Notes under the pieces: generated by a model
The model's input: the letters and a program-made list of their open reading frames with translations, nothing else
Database searches by the model: none
Told to the model about the DNA's origin: nothing
Source of the DNA: an uncultured Aquabacterium sp.
Lineage (GTDB): Bacteria; Pseudomonadota; Gammaproteobacteria; Burkholderiales; Burkholderiaceae_C
DNA: 64,000 bases
NCBI RefSeq assembly: GCF_947366995.1
Contig: NZ_CANBCC010000009.1
Coordinates: 1 to 64,000 of the forward strand
Direction of reading: 5' to 3'
Program-made: the position numbers and the translations under genes
Part shown: piece after piece, positions 47,322 through 57,537 of the stretch
How the letters are laid out: the number at the start of each line of letters is the position of its first letter
Numbering within the stretch: the stretch's first letter is position 1

Positions 47322-47930
47322 ATGAAGCTGGTCATCATCGATCGCGACGGCACCATCAACCACGAACGGGAGGACTACGTGAAGTCGCCCGAAGAGTGGG
47401 TGCCGCTGCCCGGATCGCTGGAGGCCATCGCTCGGCTCAACCACGCAGGCTGGCACGTCGTCGTGGCCACCAACCAGTCCGGCATCGGGCGGGGCCTGTT
47501 CGACATGGTGGCGCTCAACGCCATGCACGCCAAGATGAACCAGATGCTCACCAAGGTGGGCGGGCGCGTGGACGCGGTGTTCTTCTGCCCGCACACGCCG
47601 GAAGACCAGTGCGCATGCCGCAAGCCCATGCCGGGACTGTTCCAGATGATCGGGCAGCGATTCGGCTGTGACCTGGTCGGGGTGCCGATGGTGGGGGACC
47701 TGCCGCGCGACGTGCTTGCGGCGCAATCGGTGGGCTGCGAGCCCCATCTGGTACGCACCGGGCAGGCGGCCATCATGGGCGATGCTGAGTTGCAGGACCT
47801 GAGGCGCCGGGTGCCCGACCTGACCATCCACCCGGACCTGTCGGCATTTGCCGATTTTCTGGTGCTGCGGGATCGTCAGGCCATCGGCGAAGACGGCCCC
47901 GTCAGCACGCACACGGGGGAGATTCGTTGA
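47322..47930 (+). CDS. gmhB: D-glycero-beta-D-manno-heptose 1,7-bisphosphate 7-phosphatase
   Basis: GmhB dephosphorylates heptose 1,7-bisphosphate for ADP-heptose and LPS core synthesis. The 202-residue HAD protein has the nucleophile motif DRDGTIN (Asp7, Asp9), NQSGIGRG, a zinc-binding Cys/His set (FCPHTPEDQCACRKP) typical of GmhB, and MVGDLPRDV. In many Burkholderiales it sits after glyS, with an acyltransferase gene next; here that gene is absent and a YgjP-type metalloprotease follows directly, overlapping the stop. Confidence 0.93.
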   Translation: MKLVIIDRDGTINHEREDYVKSPEEWVPLPGSLEAIARLNHAGWHVVVATNQSGIGRGLFDMVALNAMHAKMNQMLTKVGGRVDAVFFCPHTPEDQCACRKPMPGLFQMIGQRFGCDLVGVPMVGDLPRDVLAAQSVGCEPHLVRTGQAAIMGDAELQDLRRRVPDLTIHPDLSAFADFLVLRDRQAIGEDGPVSTHTGEIR

Positions 47931-48886
47931 AGCCTGAGGTGCCGCAGCAACTGGGGTTGTGGGGGGAGGGGGCAGAGTCTGCCGCCTCGTTCACTGCCGC
48001 TGGCGGTGCCGCAGGCCGCAGTGACGCGGGGCCGGCACGTCGGTCTGCCCCAGAGGCTCCAGCCGACATGCCGTTGCGCGGCGGCGACCACGAAGGCCCA
48101 GCCCATCAGATGCATGCCAGCGGCCTGCCGCTGTACCGCCACCCCCGTGCCGAGCGCGAGATCCGGCTCGGCAAAGCGGTGGTGGCCTACGAGGTCAAGC
48201 GCGTGCGGCGCCGCAGCATCGGCATGGTGGTGGGTGTGGACGGGCTCAGTGTGCGGGCGCCACGTTGGGTTTCCTGGGGCGACATCGAATCGGCGCTGCG
48301 CGCCAAGGAGCGCTGGATCTGCACCAAGCTCGTCGAGCAGCGCGAGCGGGCCCGACGCCAGGTGATGGCCCGCATCGAATGGTGCGAAGGTGCCGAACTG
48401 CCCTTCATGGGCGAATCGGTCGTCATCGTGCTTGATCCCGCTCGCACCGGGGCCACGCTGATGCCGGTCCCCCGTGAGCTCGGCTTGCCTGGTGTCACGC
48501 AGCGCACGCTGTACCTCGGTCTGCCGCAAGATGCGACCCCCGAGCAGATCCGCGACGCAGCCGAAGCCTGGCTTCAGCGAGAGGCCCGAGCCGTGTTTGC
48601 GGAACGTGTCCGGCACTACGCAGACAAGCTGGGCGTCTCCGTGACCAAGGTGAGCCTGTCCTCGGCACGCACGCGTTGGGGCAGTGCCAGCGCCGACGGC
48701 TCGATCCGCCTGCACTGGCGGCTGATCCATTTCAGCCTCAGCATCATCGATTACGTGGTGGCCCACGAACTGGCCCACCTCCGGGAGATGAACCACAGTC
48801 CGCGCTTCTGGGCCGTGGTGCGCTCCATCATGCCCGAGTACGACGGCCCGCGGGATCAGCTGCGCCACGTCGCCATTCCGGGCTGA
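47927..48886 (+). CDS. YgjP/DUF45 metal-dependent hydrolase with clamp-like N-terminal motif
   Basis: The 319-residue protein ends in a WLM/SprT-like zinc peptidase domain: SSARTRWGSASADGSIRLHW, then HELAH (His280-His284) and LREMNHSPRFW supplying the third ligand. The first 65 residues are low-complexity and begin MKPEVPQQLGLWGEG, where QLGLW resembles the QL[SD]LF beta-clamp-binding pentapeptide. YgjP family function is not established. TTG 47927 overlaps the gmhB stop (TTGA), with GGGGGA (47914-47919) as ribosome-binding site; ATG 48109 is an internal alternative that would remove the motif. Confidence 0.85.
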   Translation: MKPEVPQQLGLWGEGAESAASFTAAGGAAGRSDAGPARRSAPEAPADMPLRGGDHEGPAHQMHASGLPLYRHPRAEREIRLGKAVVAYEVKRVRRRSIGMVVGVDGLSVRAPRWVSWGDIESALRAKERWICTKLVEQRERARRQVMARIEWCEGAELPFMGESVVIVLDPARTGATLMPVPRELGLPGVTQRTLYLGLPQDATPEQIRDAAEAWLQREARAVFAERVRHYADKLGVSVTKVSLSSARTRWGSASADGSIRLHWRLIHFSLSIIDYVVAHELAHLREMNHSPRFWAVVRSIMPEYDGPRDQLRHVAIPG

Positions 48887-48901
48887 CGCGGCCAGCGGCG
48901 G

Positions 48902-49957
48902 TCAGGCGCCGTAGCGCCACGCGCCGTGTGCGTCCTGCTCTCGGCGCAGCACCCCGCGATGCCACAGGTAGTTCAGGTGGGCGATGGCTTCCCCCATGGC
49001 GAAGGTGGTCTGATGCAGGTCGAGCTGCCGGCGGAACAGCACCGGCAGCATTTCGGCCGCCGTGGAGGGCCGGGCCCGGCACGCGGCCTCCACCTCGGCC
49101 AGGCGCTCGGCATGGTGGGCATGCAACTGGTCGATGCGGGCGTGGATGCCCGTAAAGGGCAGTCCATGGGACGGCAGGGCCAGCGTGTCGGCCGGCAGGG
49201 CGCGCAGGCGCTCGACGCTGTCCAGGAAGAGCCCCAGCGCATCGCCCTCCGGTTCCATGTCGGTCACGCTGACGTTGGTGGAGATGGTCGGCAGCAGCAT
49301 GTCACCGGAGATCAGCAGCCCATCCGCCTCGCAGTGCAACGCGATGTGCTCCGGGCTGTGTCCGAAGCCGGCGATGCACCGCCATTCGCGCTCACCGATG
49401 CGCACGGACTGCCCGTCCATCATCCGTCGGTAGGCGTGCGGCACGGTGGGGACCAGTTTCGCGTAGTAGTCGCCCCTCTCGCGCACCTTGGCGAGGTCGT
49501 CCGGTGCATTCAGGCCATGCGCCTGAAAGTGCGCGGCGGCCCGTTCCCCGCCAAAGCCGGTGGTCGACTGGCAGGCCAGCCGTGCTGCGAGGTGATCGGC
49601 CTGGCTCATCCACAGCCGTGCCGTTTCGCCCGGTGCGCTGTAGCGTTCGATCAGCCACTGAGCATTGCCCACGTGATCGGGGTGCATGTGGGTCACCAGC
49701 ATGCGCCCCAGCGGTTTGCTGACCAGCGGGCCCGCCCAGAGCGTCTGCCATGCATCGCGGATGGCCTCGGTGGCCACGCCCGCGTCCACGGCCGTCCATG
49801 CCTCCGCATCGTCCAGCACCCACAGGTTGATGTGGTTCAGCGCAAACGGCATCGGCATGCGCACCCAGTGCAGGCCCGGGCGCAGGGTCATCAGCGTGCC
49901 GACGTCCGGTGTCTGGCGGTCCCAGGGATAGGTGAGGGGGCTGGCGAGGGCGTTCAT
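48902..49957 (-). CDS. Metallo-beta-lactamase-fold hydrolase
   Basis: The 351-residue protein has the MBL metal-binding motif THMHPDHVG (about residues 108-116), a later His in [12 protein letters not shown] and the Asp in LISGDMLLP, giving a complete dinuclear site. A C-terminal helical region of about 100 residues ([15 protein letters not shown] onward) is typical of the large subgroup near lactamase-B2/glyoxalase II-like enzymes. The substrate is unknown. ATG 49957 ([10 protein letters not shown]) is chosen; a frame from 49987 adds ten residues. It diverges from aceK. Confidence 0.88.
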   Translation of the reverse strand: MNALASPLTYPWDRQTPDVGTLMTLRPGLHWVRMPMPFALNHINLWVLDDAEAWTAVDAGVATEAIRDAWQTLWAGPLVSKPLGRMLVTHMHPDHVGNAQWLIERYSAPGETARLWMSQADHLAARLACQSTTGFGGERAAAHFQAHGLNAPDDLAKVRERGDYYAKLVPTVPHAYRRMMDGQSVRIGEREWRCIAGFGHSPEHIALHCEADGLLISGDMLLPTISTNVSVTDMEPEGDALGLFLDSVERLRALPADTLALPSHGLPFTGIHARIDQLHAHHAERLAEVEAACRARPSTAAEMLPVLFRRQLDLHQTTFAMGEAIAHLNYLWHRGVLRREQDAHGAWRYGA

Positions 49958-50122
49958 GTGCGGGAGGGGGCGGGATCGAAAAAGCATTGTGCCCGCAGCG
50001 CCGAGCTTGCGCCGCGACAGCGATCGGGGCAGGGCGGCGCTTGCATAATGTCACGATGCCCTGCCGACCGTCGGTGTCGCCAGGTGTCGGCCCCACCACC
50101 ACACAGACAGTCCAGGCCCACG

Positions 50123-52006
50123 ATGTTTCCGCAACAGCTCACCGACTCCCGGGTCTTCGAGATCGCCAAAGCCTTGCTTGACGGTTTTGATCGCCACTAC
50201 AAGATCTTCAGCGAGACCAGCGCGCAGTCCAAACGCCGGTTCGAGCAGGCCGACTGGCATGGCCAGCAACTGGCCCAACGGGCGCGGATCGAGTTCTATG
50301 ACATGCGGGTCGACGAGGCCGTCGAGCGGCTCGAGCGCGACTTCAACGCCAGCAAGCTGCCGATGGAGGTCTGGCACCAGATCAAGCTGTTCTACATCGG
50401 CTTGCTGACCGGGCACTACCAGCCCGAGCTGGCCGAGACCTTCTTCAACTCCGTCACCATCCAGATCCTGCATCGCAAGTACTACCGCAACGACTTCATC
50501 TTCGTGCGGCCCGCGGTGTCGACCGAGTACATCGACGACGAGGAAGGCAAGCCCACCTTCCGCGCGTTCTATCCCACCAAAGACAACCTGCGCGACACCC
50601 TGAAGGCTGTGGTGGAGAGCTACGAACTGGCGGTGCCGTTCGATGACCTTGACCGCGATGTCGACCTCATTTACGGCGTGCTGATGGAGCAGGTGGGCAA
50701 TGTGCGCCTGCGCACCAACTTCCAGATCCAGGTCCTGTCCTCGCTGTTCTTCCGCAACAAGGGCGCCTACATCGTCGGCAAGGTCGTCAACGGCTTCCGC
50801 AGCCTGCCATTTGCCATCCCCATTCTCCACAACTCGAAGAGCCGGCTCTACATCGATGCGGCGCTCTTCGGCGAGGACGACCTGCTGGCCCTGTTCAGCT
50901 TTGCGCGCGCCTACTTCATGGTCGACATGAAGGTGCCGTCAGCCTATGTGCAGTTCCTGCGCTCGCTGATGCCGCGCAAGCCGCGCGGCGAGATCTACAG
51001 CGCCATCGGCCTGCAGAAGCACGGCAAGAACCTGTTCTACCGGGACTTCCTGTTCCACCTGCGTCACTCGACAGACAAGTTCCGCATCGCGCCCGGCATC
51101 AAGGGCATGGTCATGCTGGTGTTCGACCTGCCGTCGTACCCCTTCGTGTTCAAGGTGATCAAGGATTACTTCCCGCCGCAGAAGGAGACCACGCGTGAAG
51201 GGATCATGGGCAAGTACCAGCTGGTGAAGCAGCACGACCGCGTGGGCCGCATGGCCGACTCGCTCGAGTTCACGAAGGTGGCCTTCCCGCGCAACCGTTT
51301 CGATGACGAACTGATCGAAGAGCTCCGCAAGTTTGCGCCCAGCGTGATCGAGGAAGAGGGCGATTCGCTCGTCATCAAGCACCTCTACATCGAGCGCCGC
51401 ATGGTGCCGTTGAACATCTACATTCAGGAGGCGTCGGCGTCCTCGCTCGAGCATGCCGTCATCGAGTACGGCAACGCGATCAAGGACCTCGTGGCCGCCA
51501 ACATCTTCCCCGGCGACATGCTGTGGAAGAACTTCGGGGTGACGCGCAACGGCAAGGTGGTGTTCTACGACTACGACGAAATCGAATACATCACCGACTG
51601 CAACTTCCGCAAGGTGCCCGAGCCGCGCAACGAGGAAGATGAGATGTCCGGCGAGATCTGGTATTCAGTCGGCCCGCATGACGTGTTCCCCGAGACCTTC
51701 GGGCCCTTCCTGCTGGGCGATCCACGCGTGCGCCAGATCTTCATGAAGCATCACGCCGACCTGCTGGACCCGGCCTACTGGCAGGAGCGCAAGGAGCGCA
51801 TCCAGGCGGGCTATGTGCACGACGTGTTCCCGTACGACCGGGCGCGCCGCTTCATTCACAAGATCCAGGGCAAGGACTCGGCCCAGATCAGCGCCGAGAT
51901 GGCGCCGGTGGAGGAGCCGGTCGATGTGCGGCCCGAGGGGCCTGAAGTGCACGATCAAGGCGTGTTGAGCGGCTTTGCGACCGGCGGCGTCGACGCGGGC
52001 GGTTGA
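50123..52006 (+). CDS. aceK: Isocitrate dehydrogenase kinase/phosphatase
   Basis: AceK phosphorylates and dephosphorylates isocitrate dehydrogenase to direct carbon through the TCA cycle or the glyoxylate shunt. The 627-residue protein is complete: an N-terminal regulatory half ([40 protein letters not shown]) and a kinase-like half with [40 protein letters not shown] and the metal-binding [12 protein letters not shown]. Unlike in E. coli it is not next to aceB or aceA. A 27-bp bidirectional terminator lies between it and bamD. Confidence 0.97.
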   Translation: MFPQQLTDSRVFEIAKALLDGFDRHYKIFSETSAQSKRRFEQADWHGQQLAQRARIEFYDMRVDEAVERLERDFNASKLPMEVWHQIKLFYIGLLTGHYQPELAETFFNSVTIQILHRKYYRNDFIFVRPAVSTEYIDDEEGKPTFRAFYPTKDNLRDTLKAVVESYELAVPFDDLDRDVDLIYGVLMEQVGNVRLRTNFQIQVLSSLFFRNKGAYIVGKVVNGFRSLPFAIPILHNSKSRLYIDAALFGEDDLLALFSFARAYFMVDMKVPSAYVQFLRSLMPRKPRGEIYSAIGLQKHGKNLFYRDFLFHLRHSTDKFRIAPGIKGMVMLVFDLPSYPFVFKVIKDYFPPQKETTREGIMGKYQLVKQHDRVGRMADSLEFTKVAFPRNRFDDELIEELRKFAPSVIEEEGDSLVIKHLYIERRMVPLNIYIQEASASSLEHAVIEYGNAIKDLVAANIFPGDMLWKNFGVTRNGKVVFYDYDEIEYITDCNFRKVPEPRNEEDEMSGEIWYSVGPHDVFPETFGPFLLGDPRVRQIFMKHHADLLDPAYWQERKERIQAGYVHDVFPYDRARRFIHKIQGKDSAQISAEMAPVEEPVDVRPEGPEVHDQGVLSGFATGGVDAGG

Positions 52007-52029
52007 GTGGTGCCTGCCGTCGCTTCATG

Positions 52030-52056
52030 AAAAACGGGCCTCGAGGGCCCGTTTTT
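52030..52056. terminator. Bidirectional intrinsic terminator between aceK and bamD
   Basis: AAAAACGGGCC (52030-52040) and GGCCCGTTTTT (52046-52056) form a perfect 11-bp stem with a 5-nt TCGAG loop. The A- and T-tracts give a U-run on either strand, so it can end both convergent genes. Confidence 0.92.
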
Positions 52057-52093
52057 CGTCGCCCCCGGCCTCAGGCTGCCGGGTCGGCTCACT

Positions 52094-52927
52094 TCACCAG
52101 AGCTTCCACCAGGGCCGGGTCGGCGCCCGGGTGGCCTCTTCCGTCTGCAGGTAGACACTCTCGGGGAAGTTCTGACGCAGCACCCGCACGGTGTCGTCGC
52201 GCAACTGCACCAGGCCAAGCGCATCGTAGCTGCGCGCCATGATGGACAGCGCTTCTTCCACTGCCGGGGAGGTGCGGTACTCGCGCACTGCCGTCTGAGC
52301 GCGGTTTGCGGCAGCCAGGTAGGCGCCACGGCGGAAGTAGTACCGCGCAATGTGCACTTCGCCCGCGGCCATCGAGTTGACGATGTGGTTCATCCGCAGG
52401 CGGGCGTCCGGCGCGTACTTCGACGTCGGGAAGCGATCGATCAGCGTGCGGAACGACTCGTAGGCATCGCGCGAGGCCTGCTGGTCCCGCTCGGAGATAT
52501 CCTGGCTGGCCAGGCGCCCGAACAGCCCCAGGTTGTCGTTGAAGTTCACCAGGCCCTGCAGGTAATAGGCGTAGTCGAGCGCCGGACTGGTGGGGTGCAG
52601 CCGGATGAAGCGTTCCAGCTTCGCCAGGGCCTGTGCGCGCTCGCCGGTCTTGTAGTACGCGTAGGCCAGGTCGATCTGTGCCTGCTGGGCGAGCAGGGTG
52701 CCGGATGCCCGGGCTTCGACCTTCTCCAGCTTCTTGATCGCCGTCTCGTAGTTGCCTTCGGACCCGTCGTCCTTGGCGTCTGCGTACAATTTGTCCGGAC
52801 TGATGTTGGCGAACTCGTCCTTTGGAGTCGACTCACAGGCCGCGAGGGCGGCCGCCATGGCCAGAACCGCAAGGCCCGCGCGGCGGGCGATCAGGTGTCG
52901 CCAGGTGGGGGAGGTCAGCAATGTCAC
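52094..52927 (-). CDS. bamD: Outer membrane protein assembly factor BamD
   Basis: BamD is an essential lipoprotein of the BAM complex that folds beta-barrel proteins into the outer membrane. The 277-residue protein has a lipoprotein signal with lipobox LAAC (Cys about residue 29), then TPR repeats (YETAIKKLEKVEARASGTLLA, ALAKLERFIRLHPTSPALDYAYYLQGL). It starts at GTG 52927. It diverges from rluD across 117 bp, the same arrangement as in E. coli. About 30 C-terminal residues beyond the TPRs are typical of betaproteobacteria. Confidence 0.95.
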   Translation of the reverse strand: MTLLTSPTWRHLIARRAGLAVLAMAAALAACESTPKDEFANISPDKLYADAKDDGSEGNYETAIKKLEKVEARASGTLLAQQAQIDLAYAYYKTGERAQALAKLERFIRLHPTSPALDYAYYLQGLVNFNDNLGLFGRLASQDISERDQQASRDAYESFRTLIDRFPTSKYAPDARLRMNHIVNSMAAGEVHIARYYFRRGAYLAAANRAQTAVREYRTSPAVEEALSIMARSYDALGLVQLRDDTVRVLRQNFPESVYLQTEEATRAPTRPWWKLW

Positions 52928-53044
52928 GTTCTCGGTGTGCGGCCTGGCCGCGGTCAGTCTCGCCTTGCAGCGCCAGAGGCCGCAGTATAGAAGCCCTCGC
53001 CCGCATTTCCGCTCCGTGCCTATCCCTCATCGCAACTTTGCTTC

Positions 53045-54139
53045 ATGCCCCGCTCTCGCTCACCCGTCCGCACGGCCGCTTCCGCTCCGCTTTCTGATGC
53101 TTCTCCAGCCGGGTTCCGCGAGGGCGATCTGGCTGCGCTCGATGAGGAATGGGACGAGGCGGAGCCATCCGCCAGTGCCCCTGCTGCGGCCGCGGGCGAG
53201 GTCGATGTGCGCGCCTGGCAGGTCCCTGCCAGCGCCCATGGCCAGCGGCTGGACGCCTTCGTGGCCGCTGAGGTGACGGCTTACTCGCGCAGCCATCTGA
53301 AGTCGCTGATCGAGGATGGCTGTGTCACGGTGGCCGGGCAGGTCATCACGACGCCGTCACGCAAGGTGCTGGCGGGGCAGCTGGTGCAGGCCCACCTGCG
53401 GCCCACCGCCCAGAGCCTGTCCTTCCAGCCGGAGGCCATCGCGCTGAACATCGTGTTCGAGGACGCGCATCTGCTGGTAGTGAACAAGCCTGCCGGTCTG
53501 GTGGTGCACCCCGCGGCCGGCAACTGGTCCGGCACGCTGATGAACGGCCTGCTTGCGCACCATGCGGACGCCGCAGCCCTGCCGCGGGCGGGCATCGTGC
53601 ACCGCCTCGACAAGGACACCAGCGGGCTCATGGTGGTGGGCAAGACACTGGTGGCCGTGACCGCGTTGAGCCGTGCGATCGCTGCGCGGGAAGTCAGTCG
53701 GCAGTACCTGGCCCTGGTCCATGGCGAGACGGACGAGCGCTTCTCGGTGACATCGTCCATCGGGCGCGACCCCGTCACCCGCGTGCGGATGGCCGTCGTG
53801 CCCTCGGGCAAGCCAGCCCGCACCGACGTCGAGCGCCTGATGTCGGGAAGCTGGACGGGGCCGCAGGGCACGGCGCGAAGCTTCAGCGGCGTTCGCTGTA
53901 CGCTGCACACCGGCCGCACCCACCAGATCCGCGTCCACCTCAGCAGCCGCCGTCATCCGCTGGTGGCCGACGCCCTGTACGGCGGTGCGCCCGCGCTCGG
54001 CATGACCCGCCAGGCGCTGCATGCCACCCGGCTCGCCTTCACGCATCCGATGACGGCCGAGCCGCTGGTGTTCGAGGCCGAGCTGCCCGTCGACATGGCC
54101 GAGGCATGGTCCGTGCTGCAGCGTGCGGACGGCGTGTGA
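53045..54139 (+). CDS. rluD: 23S rRNA pseudouridine synthase RluD
   Basis: RluD makes pseudouridines 1911, 1915 and 1917 in helix 69 of 23S rRNA. The 364-residue protein has an S4 domain (GQRLDAFVAAEVTAYSRSHL, residues about 60-80) and the RluA-type catalytic domain with the active Asp in HRLDKDTSGLMVVGK. GRTHQIRVHLSSRRHPLVADALYG follows. About 55 disordered N-terminal residues precede the S4 domain. Orthology to RluD rather than another RluA-type enzyme is supported by the divergent bamD neighbour. Confidence 0.94.
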   Translation: MPRSRSPVRTAASAPLSDASPAGFREGDLAALDEEWDEAEPSASAPAAAAGEVDVRAWQVPASAHGQRLDAFVAAEVTAYSRSHLKSLIEDGCVTVAGQVITTPSRKVLAGQLVQAHLRPTAQSLSFQPEAIALNIVFEDAHLLVVNKPAGLVVHPAAGNWSGTLMNGLLAHHADAAALPRAGIVHRLDKDTSGLMVVGKTLVAVTALSRAIAAREVSRQYLALVHGETDERFSVTSSIGRDPVTRVRMAVVPSGKPARTDVERLMSGSWTGPQGTARSFSGVRCTLHTGRTHQIRVHLSSRRHPLVADALYGGAPALGMTRQALHATRLAFTHPMTAEPLVFEAELPVDMAEAWSVLQRADGV

Positions 54140-54516
54140 GCGCGCAGCCCGCACTGCGTCTTGACACGCTGTCGTGGATCATGCATACACGAGCCCGCGA
54201 GGTGGTGCATAATGGGCAGGAAGGCACGGTCATGAACCGTTGCCGCGTGGGCCGGGTCGGCGCTGTGTCGCGTCACCCGACGCTGGTCTTCAAAGCCGCG
54301 TGCCCTCGCCCACCCGCCTGAAAAGACCTGAGCCAGCACCTTTGCAGTGCCCGGCGTCTGTCAGTCTCCAAGGTGCCGTTCCGCGACAGCCCGCCCGAAC
54401 CGCCTGCCAACCAAGCAGGCCTTACCCGCAAGCCGGTGCGAGATCCGGCCTTCGCCGAGCCTGACTGGTCGGCCACCTCTAGAGGTCCGCATGTGTATCG
54501 CGGAGGCTTGCGCCCC
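54140..54516. other. Gene-free region upstream of scpB
   Basis: This 377-bp stretch holds no supportable gene. The scpB reading frame stays open upstream to 54373 but the extra residues are not family-like. A perfect 12-bp palindrome ACCTCTAGAGGT lies at 54475-54486, and GGAGG (54502-54506) is placed to serve the GTG at 54517. I see no clear terminator for rluD or promoter for scpB. Confidence 0.55.
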
Positions 54517-55422
54517 GTGAACCGATTGATTGAAGCGATGGAAGTCCTCAATCCGCAGGAAACCCTGCGTATCCTTGAAGCGGCGCTGCTGTGCGCCGAC
54601 CAGCCCATGACGCTCCGTGAGATGCGGCAGCTGCTGGACGACACCGTGTCCGTGGACGCGGTGCGCGCCTTGCTGGCCGAACTTGCCGTGCAATGGGAAG
54701 GACGCGGCGTGGAGCTGCGGGAAGTGGGTTCGGGTTGGCGCTTCCAGACGCGTGCCGACGTGCAGGCGCACCTGGACCGGCTCAACCCCGAGAAGCCGCC
54801 GAAGTATTCGCGCGCCACGCTCGAAACGCTCGCCATCATCGCCTACAAGCAGCCCGTGACGCGTGGGGACATCGAGGAGATCCGGGGCGTGACCGTCAGC
54901 TCGCAGATCGTGCGACAACTGGAGGACCGGGGGTGGGTCGAAGTGATCGGCCACCGCGATGCCCCCGGGCGTCCGGGCCTGTATGCCACCACCCGTCAGT
55001 TCCTCGACGACCTGGGGCTGGCTTCGCTGGCCCAGTTGCCTACACTCGAGGGCATGCCGGTGGCGCAAGGGCTGCTGCCAGGCATGGAAGACGCCATGCT
55101 GCCTCTGTCGCTGGTCGACGAGGAGGCCCCGGAGGCGCCAGCCGCCCAGTCGCCCCTCCTGCTGCCCAATCTTTCTGATGAAACGGCTTCTGCGCCTCCG
55201 TCTGCTTCGGCGGCGGCGGCCGAACCGGTCGAGACAATGCCTCTGGCCGTGTCCGGCCCCGCTCCTGCTGGCGCGGATGCGCCAGCCGATGACGTCGCCG
55301 TGATGGCTGGCGCATCTTCTTCGACCCCGGCCCACGACGAGGCCGCTTCGACCGCCCCGCTGACCGAGATGGCTCAGCCCGACGACGGCGTGTCACCACC
55401 TTCTTCCCCATCGCATTCATGA
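54517..55422 (+). CDS. scpB: Segregation and condensation protein B
   Basis: ScpB works with ScpA and SMC in chromosome condensation. The protein of about 301 residues has two winged-helix domains: [22 protein letters not shown] (about residues 17-40), [21 protein letters not shown] (about 110-130) and [20 protein letters not shown]. The last 95 residues are an Ala/Pro/Ser-rich tail not found in canonical ScpB. I chose GTG 54517 for the GGAGG before it; ATG 54538 ([10 protein letters not shown]) is the alternative. scpA is not in the window. Its stop overlaps the rluB start (ATGA). Confidence 0.92.
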   Translation: MNRLIEAMEVLNPQETLRILEAALLCADQPMTLREMRQLLDDTVSVDAVRALLAELAVQWEGRGVELREVGSGWRFQTRADVQAHLDRLNPEKPPKYSRATLETLAIIAYKQPVTRGDIEEIRGVTVSSQIVRQLEDRGWVEVIGHRDAPGRPGLYATTRQFLDDLGLASLAQLPTLEGMPVAQGLLPGMEDAMLPLSLVDEEAPEAPAAQSPLLLPNLSDETASAPPSASAAAAEPVETMPLAVSGPAPAGADAPADDVAVMAGASSSTPAHDEAASTAPLTEMAQPDDGVSPPSSPSHS

Positions 55423-57425
55423 CCACCGAGTCCGTGCCCATGTCCGAACCACAAGACCAGCCTCAGGCCGCCGAAGAGGTGGTCAAGCCCAAGCGCACCC
55501 GCCGCCCCAAGGCAGAGGCCGCACCCGCCGCCGAGCCGGTGGCAGCCGAGGCGCCCGCTGCGGCGAAGCGTGCACCGCGTCGCCGCAAGGTCGACGCCGA
55601 TGCGGCGGAGCCCGCGGTGAGTGAAGCGCCTGCAGCAGAAGTGGCCGTGGTCGAAGCGGTCGAGCCGGCTCCGGCTGACGCCGCGGAGGCCAAGCCGCGC
55701 CGCGCCCCCCGTCGCAAGCCGACTGCCGCAGCGAGCGAGTCTGCCGGTGACGTCGAGCCCGCGGCGGATGCCGCCGAGCCCGTTCGCGAGGTGACGGCGC
55801 ATGGCGTGATCGAACTCGGACCCGAGATCGACGCGCAGCCGCAGCAGGCTGCTGGCGCCGCACCGGCCGAGGGCGCCAGCGATGAGGCGCCGCGCGGCGA
55901 AGGCCGTGGCCGCGACGGCCGCGGTCGTCGTGACCGTGAGCGCCGCCGCGAAGGCGACCGCGGTGACCGTGCCGAGCGCACTGACCGGCCCGCACAGGCA
56001 GCTGCCGAGGGTGAGGAAGACGCTGACAACCGTCCGTCGCGCCGCGCCGCCATTGCCGCCGAGCAGGCCTCCGAAGTGTTCGCTGAACTGCTGTCGGGTG
56101 ATTTCGACAAGGTGCGCGAAGAAGAGGTCGAGGACGCCGCCGGCGAGGAGGGTGGCGCCTACAAGCGCGTGCTGCGCCCCGAGCCGGATGCGCCCAAGCT
56201 GCAGAAGGTGCTGGCGCAGGCTGGTGTCGGCTCGCGCCGCGACATCGAGCAGATGATCGAGGATGGCCGCATCGAGGTGAACGACCAGGTCGCGCACATC
56301 GGCCAGCGCGTCTCGTATGGCGACCGCATCAAGGTGGCCGGCCGCCCGATCAAGGTCCGCATTGCACCGCAGCCCGCCCGCATCCTGGCTTATCACAAGC
56401 CGGTGGGCGAAGTCGTCACCCACGACGATCCCCAGGGTCGTCCGACCGTGTTCCGCCGCCTGCCGCGTCTGCAGAATGGCAAGTGGATGTCGGTGGGGCG
56501 CCTCGACCTCAACACGGAAGGTCTGCTGCTGTTCACCAACTCCGGCGAACTGGCCAACCAGCTGATGCACCCGCGCTTCGGTGTGGAGCGCGAGTACGCC
56601 GTGCGCGTGCTGGGCTCGCTGGACGATGCCTCGCGCCAGCGCCTGCTCGATGGCGTGGAGATCGAAGGCCAGACCGCCTCGTTCGTGGCCATCAGCAATG
56701 GCCTGGGTGAGGGCGTGAACCAGTGGTATCGCGTGGTGATCACCGAAGGCCGCAATCGCGAAGTGCGCAAGCTCTTCGACGCAGTCGGCCTGACGGTCAA
56801 CCGCCTGATCCGTGTCCGTTATGGCGCGATCGTGCTGCCGCGCGGTCTCAAGCGCGGGGTCTGGGTCGAGCTGGGCGAGTCCGATGTGCGGGCGGTGAAG
56901 TCACTGGCCGGCATGGACCGCGTCGAGTCGCAACAACCCCGCGGCGGCAAGAGCCAGGGGCAAGGCGGCCAGCAGCAGAAGAGTCAGCAGGGCTTCAAGA
57001 CGAAGCAGGGAGGCCGTCCGCAACAAGGTCGCCCCGAGCAGGGGCCGCGCTCGCAAGGCGGTCAGAACGCCGCACAGCAGCAGCGCCCGCCTCGTCAGGA
57101 ACGCGAGCCCGCACCGCGTCGCGATGTGGACGACGACTTCGATCACATCGGCCCCATCCCCAATCCGCTGGAGCAGACCTTCGACCGTCGTTTCGTGAAG
57201 AGCGGCTCCAAGCGCATCACCTCGGGTTTCGGGCGTCCGGACCTCGACCATGACCGTCAGCAGGCCGGCAAGCAGAAGGGCCCGCGTCAACCGGATCCGA
57301 TGCAGACCTCGGTGGGTTACATCGGAGCCGACGCCTTCTTTGGCAACAAGTCGGGCGGTGGCGGCCGACGTGGCGGTGGTGGTGGCGGCCACGGCGGTGG
57401 CGGCGGCGGTCGTGGCCGGCGCTGA
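55419..57425 (+). CDS. rluB: Large pseudouridine synthase, RluB type, with disordered tails
   Basis: RluB forms pseudouridine 2605 in 23S rRNA. The S4 domain ([20 protein letters not shown], about residues 262-282) and the RsuA/RluB catalytic domain with Asp in [16 protein letters not shown] (about 355-370) are intact and match RluB/RluE-type enzymes. The total length of 668 is far above the usual 250-300. About 255 N-terminal residues are Ala/Glu/Pro/Arg-rich and about 160 C-terminal residues are Gln/Gly/Arg-rich, ending in Gly runs broken by Arg and His. Such extensions are common in betaproteobacteria; their role is unknown. Start ATG 55419 overlaps the scpB stop. Confidence 0.92.
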   Translation: MTTESVPMSEPQDQPQAAEEVVKPKRTRRPKAEAAPAAEPVAAEAPAAAKRAPRRRKVDADAAEPAVSEAPAAEVAVVEAVEPAPADAAEAKPRRAPRRKPTAAASESAGDVEPAADAAEPVREVTAHGVIELGPEIDAQPQQAAGAAPAEGASDEAPRGEGRGRDGRGRRDRERRREGDRGDRAERTDRPAQAAAEGEEDADNRPSRRAAIAAEQASEVFAELLSGDFDKVREEEVEDAAGEEGGAYKRVLRPEPDAPKLQKVLAQAGVGSRRDIEQMIEDGRIEVNDQVAHIGQRVSYGDRIKVAGRPIKVRIAPQPARILAYHKPVGEVVTHDDPQGRPTVFRRLPRLQNGKWMSVGRLDLNTEGLLLFTNSGELANQLMHPRFGVEREYAVRVLGSLDDASRQRLLDGVEIEGQTASFVAISNGLGEGVNQWYRVVITEGRNREVRKLFDAVGLTVNRLIRVRYGAIVLPRGLKRGVWVELGESDVRAVKSLAGMDRVESQQPRGGKSQGQGGQQQKSQQGFKTKQGGRPQQGRPEQGPRSQGGQNAAQQQRPPRQEREPAPRRDVDDDFDHIGPIPNPLEQTFDRRFVKSGSKRITSGFGRPDLDHDRQQAGKQKGPRQPDPMQTSVGYIGADAFFGNKSGGGGRRGGGGGGHGGGGGGRGRR

Positions 57426-57491
57426 GTCCGTCTGCGTGCGGGGTGATGTGCCCCGCGCAAACCCGCGTTGACATCCCCTCAATCACCTGTG

Positions 57492-57537
57492 CCTGGCATG
57501 GTGCTGACGCATGTGCGCAGTACAATGCCAGGTTTTG
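57492..57537 (+). terminator. Extended hairpin between rluB and ndk
   Basis: CCTGGCAT (57492-57499) pairs with ATGCCAGG (57525-57532), and inside it CTGACGCA pairs partly with TGCGCAG (57504-57520). TTTTGT follows, so it can end rluB transcripts. TACAAT (57521-57526) inside the hairpin could at the same time be the ndk -10 box. Confidence 0.55.

Noticed and set aside
48926-50122. N-terminal extension of AceK by about 400 residues
   Set aside because: The extension is antisense to the metallo-beta-lactamase-fold gene, whose metal-binding motif is intact; AceK starts at [10 protein letters not shown].
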